This document shows positions 57,030 through 64,000 of a stretch of 64,000 nt of DNA, piece by piece (position 1 is the stretch's first letter; every line of letters begins with the position of its first letter). The notes under the pieces were generated by a model. The model saw nothing but the letters and a program-made list of their open reading frames with translations, was not told the DNA's origin and ran no database searches. The stretch is from Bromus sterilis (lineage: Eukaryota > Streptophyta > Magnoliopsida > Poales > Poaceae). The position numbers and the translations under genes were made by a program. The stretch is taken from NCBI GenBank assembly GCA_950022295.1, contig OX465595.1:427918270-427982269 (forward strand), written 5' to 3'.

Positions 57030-57740
57030 AAGCGGTCCCTCCTGTGTATCCTTGACGTCGACCTCGTCGCCTTGTGTCTCTTCTTCGGCGCCGACGTCAT
57101 GGGTGAAGTCGTCTTCCTCGGCGGCGAATGCCTCGGGGTCAAGGTGATGATGTGCTCCATCTCCGCGGCAAAAGACTCGGAGCCGGCGGTGAAGGGGATG
57201 GTTTCCCTGCGCAACAGGGACGGGGTGGACACGTAGGCCGACGAGTAGGCAGGCTAGCCGGAAGCCGACGCCGGGCGCAGAGCGTGGGGGAAGGCGAGGT
57301 TGGGGTCGAAGCCGCTGGAATCAGGCGACTGTGTGGCCCCCCATGCCGACGGCATCGAAGATGAGAAGTTACTGGCGGGAGAGGTGACGCTCTTCTGAAT
57401 TGGGGGGCGAAACTGCGACGCACCAGAGCGAACGGCCTCCGCCGCCGCAAGGGCCTCCCGCAGGTCGCGCTTGGTCACAGCCACCGCCTCTTGGATGGCC
57501 TCCAGATCCTTCGCCGCCTTCTTCTTGGCGGCCTCCATGCTCTCCCGGAGGAGCTGGGCTTCGAGCCTGCTGCGCCGAGAAGCGGACGTCACCGAGCGGC
57601 GCAACTCGCCGGCCTTCCACCCGGCGTCCGGCCAACCCTCCGGCCTTGTTAGCGGCGCCCTCGGCTTCCTCTGCTTGGGGGGGGGGCGGAGCTGGCTCAT
57701 AGGCGCGGCGAGGGGCCGCATATTTCTTCTTCAGCGGCAT
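57030..57740 (-). pseudogene. Harbinger-associated MYB/NAM-like ORF fragment, c2
   Basis: Counterpart of 27985-28691. Here the frame shift lies in the G10 tract (G9 in c1) within the proline run, while the region after KRDL (REALAAAEAVRSGASQF) is in frame, unlike c1. Shared lesions: a stop after ASG and a later shift before the acidic tail. Confidence 0.5.
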
Positions 57741-57974
57741 GGGGAAGATCTGGGGTGAAATGGCGGGAGCAGGGGGCGGGGGGATGGAAAACGACGGGAG
57801 ATGACTTGTATCTCGCCGACAGAGCGGCCCCACGCGACGTTTCGTTTCGTCCGACGTTTCATTTCGCCCCACGCTAATTGGACTCTTTGAGGCGCGGCTG
57901 GGCGAATTTCATCCATTCGGACCAAATAGCACCGGCTTCGAGGCCTTTTGGAGGCGCGGCTGGAGATGCTCTAA

Positions 57975-58314
57975 GTGCCAAAGTTTATTGATGGTAGTGT
58001 ACCACACAAAAGCACGCATGGGGGTTTTGGCTTCATAATTCGGGATAGTGCGGGTCAAGGGGTGGTTGCTGGAGCTGGACATATTCAACACATTCTTAAT
58101 CCATTGCAAGCTGAAGCGATGGCGTGCCTAAAGACTCTACATGCAGCACAACAACTGGAGATGGTCACAGTGCTTGTGGAGATGGACTCCACTGATCTCT
58201 TGCATGCTATCAATGGAATGGACCAAGATCGTTCGGCCATTGGTGTCATCTTCAAAGAAATTAGGTCGTTTGCTTCGCTAAACTTTTCTCATTTTGAAAT
58301 AATGTACTGCACAA
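57975..58314 (+). pseudogene. LINE RNase H-like domain fragment, c2
   Basis: Counterpart of 28926-29265, identical at the protein level as far as I can see. Confidence 0.75.
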
Positions 58315-59324
58315 GAGGTTCGCTCGATCGATCCAGCGCCAGCACTGCGCATCGTGGGGGAGCTGGCCACCTGGGCCTGGCCTTTTCCTTGGACGAGGCC
58401 CCGGGCCCAAGCAAAAAACCTATATAAGTATAACTAAAGAAAAAAGCTGCACCCCAGGCCTAGGCCTGGGGTGTAGCTTCGCCCCTGCGTGAATGCACAC
58501 AATCATCCGCCGATCCCTATGAATTCTTCTGGCTCGGACGTCATCCCGAACATGAGCTGGTTTTCGGTAAATGAAACCTTTATTGATTGACTGTCAAATG
58601 CTATTCAACTTACTCATCTTTTAATCACAACTTCTGCTTTTGATCCTTCATTTTGGAAGTCATAGAGAGGGTGGTGTACATGGATACTGTATCTATATTC
58701 GTTATATTTTTGTGACCAAATTATATGTATAAATATTTTTCTCAGACTTACGGTTTATTTTCTATGATTTTTTAAAGTTTTAAACGAATTTCTCTAATTT
58801 TGCAATTAGTTTAATTCAAATTAAAAAGCAATAAATACTTTTTGTACACAACAACACCCAGCCATAGTGTATGACTGGTGGGGCCAGGGGGGTTGGGTTG
58901 ACTGGTCAAAATGAACAGTGTAAGGGTGTCCCACATGTCATTGTCTACTATTGGAATTCCCTAAATTTTGCTAAGTCTAAGATTTCTGGTTTAACATCAA
59001 TTAGTTGTTTTTGAGGGGCTACGATTTTGAGTTCTGCTCATCCTACGGATTAGCGCCCTAAATCAAAATTTCTCAGTTTTCTGTGATCTACGATCTGGTA
59101 CGAAAACCAAATTTATTAGATTTCATTTACTCGATGAAAACTTTGTTGGAAAACGCCACATAATGTTAACTGCAGAAACTTGTTAAGTTTAGCAAACTTT
59201 GATTGATGATTGCATCAAATCTATAGCTCCAATAAAGATGCTTCTTATAAGTGTTTTGCACTACAGCCAGAGTACTTTCGTGTCATGCCCTTCGATGGCA
59301 TGAAAGATCCATATAGCTTGTACA
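58315..59324. other. Non-coding stretch with palindrome, c2
   Basis: Counterpart of 29266-30276; palindrome at 58444-58479. Confidence 0.5.
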
Positions 59325-59630
59325 TCAACAACACCAAATTATCAATGGCGGCGCGGCTATTTTTCTGCTAACAGAATTCTGCGTTTTGTGATTTTCATAG
59401 TATTTAATCCCTACCTCAAATGAAGTTGGTCCAGTGGAGTAAAATGAAGGTTGATAAGTGTACATTCTTCTCATATCATTTTCATCCAAACTAAAATTAA
59501 TTTGGTTAATGCTTTGCGGCTGTTTGTTGCAGCCAAATGGAGGCTTAGTGTAGTATTCAATAGCAGCAGCAGCAGTAGCAATTAACAGCAATAGCAGGGC
59601 AGCAGCAAGCAGCGTAGCAACTGAAGGCAA
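59325..59630 (-). CDS. Secreted-protein-like ORF, c2
   Basis: Counterpart of 30277-30582, with only a few replacements near the C-terminus. Confidence 0.3.
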   Translation of the reverse strand: MPSVATLLAAALLLLLIATAAAAIEYYTKPPFGCNKQPQSINQINFSLDENDMRRMYTYQPSFYSTGPTSFEVGIKYYENHKTQNSVSRKIAAPPLIIWCC

Positions 59631-59718
59631 CAGCTGCAGCTAGCAAGCAGAGCATCCCGGCAGCGGCGAGGAGCAGCAGGGGGAACGGCCTGCTTGGCTG
59701 TGCCACTCATACACGTTG

Positions 59719-59719
59719 T

Positions 59720-59747
<28 letters not shown>
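59719..59747. repeat. (AC)n microsatellite, c2
   Basis: Counterpart of 30672-30703. Confidence 0.95.
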
Positions 59748-59750
<3 letters not shown>

Positions 59751-59759
59751 AAGGTGAGT

Positions 59760-60201
59760 CAGGGGCGCGGTCTGCGCATCCAGTGAGCGCGAGCTCGGGC
59801 GGCGGCAATTTCTAGCGTCTACGGCGTCGGAGTCGTCGGGGAAGGGGCACACCGAAAGGCTCGTGGACGAGCTCGGCGAGGCCGGGATGTGCCGGTGGTG
59901 GAGATCGACGTGACGACTGCGGCGACCGTGGCGGAGAAGACGACGCGATGGCGAGGCAGCAGGGCGTCCGAGCTCGAACCGGTGCACGTGGTCGAACGAG
60001 TCATCGACGGGGGAGCTCCAGGACAACCTCCCGGTCGCCGGGGAGGCCAGTGGCCGCGACGACGGCGATGGCACGGCGACCTCGCGCACGGGAACGAAGA
60101 ACTGAACGGGACGAGCGAGGGAGGAAGAGTGGGTGGCCTAGGGTTTGTATCAGGCGTCGGGGAGGGTCTTATACGTCTCGGGGGTTCCACCGGATGGTCG
60201 A
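59760..60201 (-). other. GC-rich leader-like block, c2
   Basis: Counterpart of 30720-31157, with the minus-strand TATAAGA at about 60170-60176. Confidence 0.45.
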
Positions 60202-63200
60202 TGTAAGGCCCTCGATGCGGTGCTAACTCGAGTTAGTCGCTTTCGCGTCCCGCTCAAGTTAGTAGCACATAAAGAGCCACCGACTCACGACACTCGCACT
60301 CGTGTCGCTGCCGGATTCTCGACAACAGGTATGTGAACAATGAACTTAAAACTAAGACATAAATATATAGAGTCCAGAGCATACATCGCCACCGGAATTT
60401 ATTACATCATCTCAGAGGTCCGTGGACCCAACAGTACATCATGCAATAAGCGGAAGACAATCGCGACCGAGTACGGTCAAAATCCAAATTGCCCTAGAGA
60501 GGGCTGCACATAAAGAGTCCACCCACGGATCGTCGAAGCCCAACTATAGGATCTACTGAACGAGGTCGTCCTCATCTTCATCCTCCGGGGGCACCTCCAC
60601 GAAGTATCGCCCAGTGCTCGGGTCGAGGTAGAAGTCCACTGCAGCGGCCGATCAGACAAAACAGTAAAAGCACAAAAGGAAAACAGGGGTGAGATTATAC
60701 CATTACAGAATAACTAACTCCCTACGGTAAGACAAGGTAAAATTAAAGGTTGCAGCCGCACTAGCATATATGGTGGCTAACGTTCTAATAGAGTAGGGGT
60801 AAGATCCAAGAATACACGTGACATCGCGTCATAAGTCTGCTATTCCCTACTTACGTCAATCATAACACAACCTAGATCTTCTCTCGGTCCCCCTGGTTGA
60901 AGAAAAGCAACCGAGGCACTCACACGGTAGGCAAGTTTTAATTATGATTCAAATTTTTGATGTTATTCTATGAACAAGGAGTAGGTCTCAAGTCGTCCAT
61001 AACCGCGGACACGGCTTTTCGAAAAGATTTAACCCTGCAGGGGTGTACCAACTGCCCATCATAGGCTTCGCATGTACGCCCGGTTTCCACTTGGCTAGGT
61101 AAGCGCCTGAAACTCCGGAATGTCAGAGTCCCTCTAACTAACAACGCACAATTCCGGGTGGCCCCCGGTGAGTCGACACCCAACTCAAAAGCCGGCCGCG
61201 CTCTCGAATCGGCCTCTACTGTCTGGACGAGGTCGGGTTAGTTGCCCAAATAGATGTGGACAACCCCCTAGCTTCCAGGTTTGGACCAACAAGAGAAATC
61301 ATGTCTCCGCTGGGCCGGGTTGTTTCGAAAACTGCTGGGGTACCAACCAAGCACACACACGTTTGCAAAAGTAAATCAGCTTGGGCCACCACTAGAACTG
61401 TTTGAAGCTAGGTAGGTAAGACAAGGGGACCCCATAGAATCCCACACGCGATTAGGCACGCTCGTCAAGAAACACAATACCCGGAACTCGGGACCTAGGT
61501 GACTCAAATGGAACAAAACACCTGGCGGGAACAGCCCGGTCTCCCATCTTTCGTCAAGTATAAATTAACATCATATTAATAATAAATATCAATCAACTTC
61601 TTTAAATAACATGATATCCCAAACCATAGCATAGGGTAAGCAGCAAGTTTTCCTACTCATACTAAGCAATGGCTGAGCAGCGGTAACTTAGCAATACAAA
61701 GGTTTGCTGGGATGTGGGGATCATGGCTGTTTGGTTTTTGAAAGTGGCATAGCAAGTGGATAGGATCAGACAAACGTTCTAGACTACAGCTAGGCAGGTA
61801 GTCAGAAAGGTATCAAGTAATGGTATAAATCTTCCCCTTGACTGGGTAGTCGGTCGTCGAAGCAGACGTAGCAGGCTCCTCGGGCTCGGTGTCGGAAATC
61901 TCCACGTAAGTCTCCTCGGCGGTCTCAGGTGCTAACGTAAAGTACCCGCAAGGGAAAGACACGTAAGTAAGCAATGGGTACAATGCACAGGCAAAGATGG
62001 TATGATCAAATTTAATCGACATGATATGACCCTATCTAGTCATATTTAAATGAAGGTGGTGACGACACGTCAACAACTTCATATGCAATTTATTTACGAA
62101 AATGGCTTTGGTCTTAGCCTTAATTTGGTGTGAGTAGCATGGCAACATGACATGATCAACAATGCAATTAACAGAAATAATTACAACGTGAATATAAAAC
62201 ATCGATTCCGGAGACAGAGAGATGTCGATGAACTTGACATCGGAAAGGTGCAACAAAAGAAGTAACCCAGCCACATTGCATATGACAATATGCATAGGGG
62301 CTGGTTTTCAAAGATGTAAAGATTTGAAGAAGACATGGACAGGAACCTGGGACCTGAGTGCAAGTTGCACTAGATGCATTTGAAAGAGGCTCAAATGGTC
62401 AAACCATTATCACCAGGCAATTCCTTGGGAGAAACTACCCCAAAAACATATATGGCATGGCCATATTTGGATTTGGGAAGCACTTGACAAAAACAAAGAT
62501 TTGAGGGGGCTATTTGAGAAATTACCACACTCCAATTAGTAGAGGGGTCAATGTGCAAAATGGACCTCACCATTGAGATCAATGGGTCAAACTACCCCAA
62601 ATTCCTATATGGCATGAATGCCTGAGGCAGAAAAGATCAAAAGTCCCAAAACAGATTTGAATTTGAATTCAAATCAATTTTGAGAAAAAAAAGAAAATCA
62701 GAAAGAAAAGGAAAAGGAAAAAAACAAAACGGGCAACAGCACTGGGCTGGATTCGGCCAAATGGCCCACCTCTTCTTCTCTTCCTCTGGACCAGCCCACT
62801 TCCTGCGCGGACACACCTCACTGACGCAAGGGGCCCATGCGTCAGCCACTAAAAAAAAAGAAAAAGGAGCGTTGCGCTCGGGGGGGGGGGGCTCGAACCC
62901 TCGACGCAGCTCTCTACCATCTCGCTCCAGACCACTGCGCCACTGCGCGTCGCTCGACAGGGAGCAGGTCCAAGGCTAGATGAACTGACCCTGGGCTTCT
63001 GAACCTGACGAAAGAAACGGACACGCGCGCCCGACGAGATTCAGGCGAAGCTAGCATGAACTACGCGGCGGCGCTGGCTTCGCAGGCACCACGAGCCTCT
63101 AGCTGGCACATCCACGCACGGGCGTACGCTGGGATCTGGCCGGAGTCGCAAAGACGGCGGCGGGGACTTCTATTGAAAACGGCTCGACGCTGCTGTCACC

Positions 63201-64000
63201 TCAAGACGGATTCAGATGACGCAAACGGCGACTTCCGGCGACCGCGGCCTCGCACACAGGTCGCCGGGGCTCGAGAAAGCCTATGGGGCTGAAGACGGCA
63301 CCTACGTCTATGCGACGGAACCCGGGCTTGCCCCATATCTACACCAACGGCGACGGCCGGCTCGTCACAAGTTTGTGCGGCGCACTGCGTACAGGGTTCA
63401 GACCGCGGCGGCAACACCAACCGAAGTACGCGCGGGGTTTAAAAGCCACACCTTGGCTGCAAAGGGCGCGTCCTAGACATCCATAGAGCGCGCCCCGCGC
63501 ACCTAGAACACGCCAGGGCCACGGTGGCCTCGACGGCACGACATCTCGCGGACGGAGGCGGAGCGGCTCGGAGGGGGCGACAACACGATCACTACAGGGG
63601 ATCTGGGACCTCGCGTCTCACCTAGAGGGGTGTCGATGACGGGAAGGGCGTGTCGGAGGCGAGGAAGGTGGACGGAGACGTCGCCGGGGTCGGAGGCTTC
63701 CGCGGCGGGGCTCGTCGTCGAGGACTCAATACGGCGCGTCCCACGGCAACCTGCACGGGGGAAACGGCAGCGATGAGGTCGGAGATACCGAGCGCGAGCG
63801 CACGCTTGACGACATCGAGACACGGCGGCGAGATTGCTCACCGGAGTTGCGGCTTCAGGCGGAACAAGGGACGACCATGGTTGCGGAGCGGCGAGATTTG
63901 GAAGGGGGGAACGAGTTCTAGGGTTCTCCGTGGGGGCAGGCGACGGCTGGGCTATAAAGGGGGGCTCTCCTAGCCACGTCGACGCCGGAGCTGCCCTCGT
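60202..64000 (-). mobile_element. Long minus-strand Gypsy-type LTR, c2 (cut by window end)
   Basis: Counterpart of 31158-34958. Contains the small-ORF pieces (61931-61836, 60638-60553), the palindrome-rich motif (60995-61047) and the tRNA-like A/B boxes (about 62890-62942). Confidence 0.6.

Larger units (their letters stand above)
39350..64000. repeat. Large direct duplication, copy 2 (c2), open at right
   Basis: Colinear with 16218-34958. It has three extra blocks: about 46285-49023, 50201-51376 and 52302-54374. Runs beyond the window. Confidence 0.93.

Overview
The window looks like intergenic DNA from a large, repeat-rich grass genome, most likely Triticeae (wheat, barley or a relative; this is inference). 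The signs are a Tekay-type Ty3/Gypsy element with LTRs over 4 kb, Stowaway-type MITEs with CTCCCTCC ends, LINE fragments with plant RNase H-like domains, GC-rich retroelement leaders, (TA)n-flanked small elements and plant gene fragments (F-box, PLAC8, DUF4283/CCHC). I see no confident intact host gene. Nearly everything is transposon, transposon remnant or pseudogene.

Layout. 1-797: a decayed PIF/Harbinger transposase fragment (+) abuts a DUF4283/CCHC-type gene (-). 798-14981: a complete Ty3/Gypsy (chromovirus, Tekay-like) retrotransposon (+) sits inside that DUF4283 gene and is framed by the 5-bp duplication CCATG. It has 4.09/4.10-kb LTRs, a tRNA-Met-type primer site, an extra ORF, gag, and a pro-pol region broken by a frameshift and a stop. 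14982-15910: the rest of the DUF4283/CCHC gene. 16218 to at least 34958 is copy 1 (c1) of a large direct duplication; 39350-64000 is copy 2 (c2), which runs off the window. c1 and c2 differ by roughly 1-2% by eye over a sampled 500 bp. Each copy holds, in order: an unidentified ORF, a Stowaway-like MITE, an 861-bp solo LTR, a second MITE, a LINE-derived unit (E), an F-box pseudogene pierced by a MITE and a LINE, a (TA)n-flanked small element, a 1.4-kb unit (B), a second E unit, a Harbinger-ORF1-like gene fragment, a LINE RNase H fragment, a 36-bp palindrome, a secreted-protein-like ORF and a long minus-strand LTR. c2 has three segments that c1 lacks: a 2.7-kb block with a hairpin-rich tandem array, a 1.17-kb block, and a 2.07-kb block with an extra B unit and a PLAC8-type gene fragment. 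36252-39349, between the copies, holds a small Cys-rich secreted-protein gene with its own TATA box and a stop at codon 3.

How the parts relate. The Tekay element carries gag, protease, RT, RNase H, integrase and chromodomain, but lesions in pro/pol mean it probably cannot move by itself. Its LTR, and the unrelated-looking minus-strand LTR at 31158-36251, share an ordered set of features: a short acidic reading frame, a conserved palindrome-rich motif, and a short C-terminal frame behind a good 3' splice site. The splice phases agree. This suggests a spliced small protein encoded inside the LTR and is the most novel signal here. The extra ORF and gag also start right behind strong 3' splice sites, so expression by alternative splicing is a coherent hypothesis.
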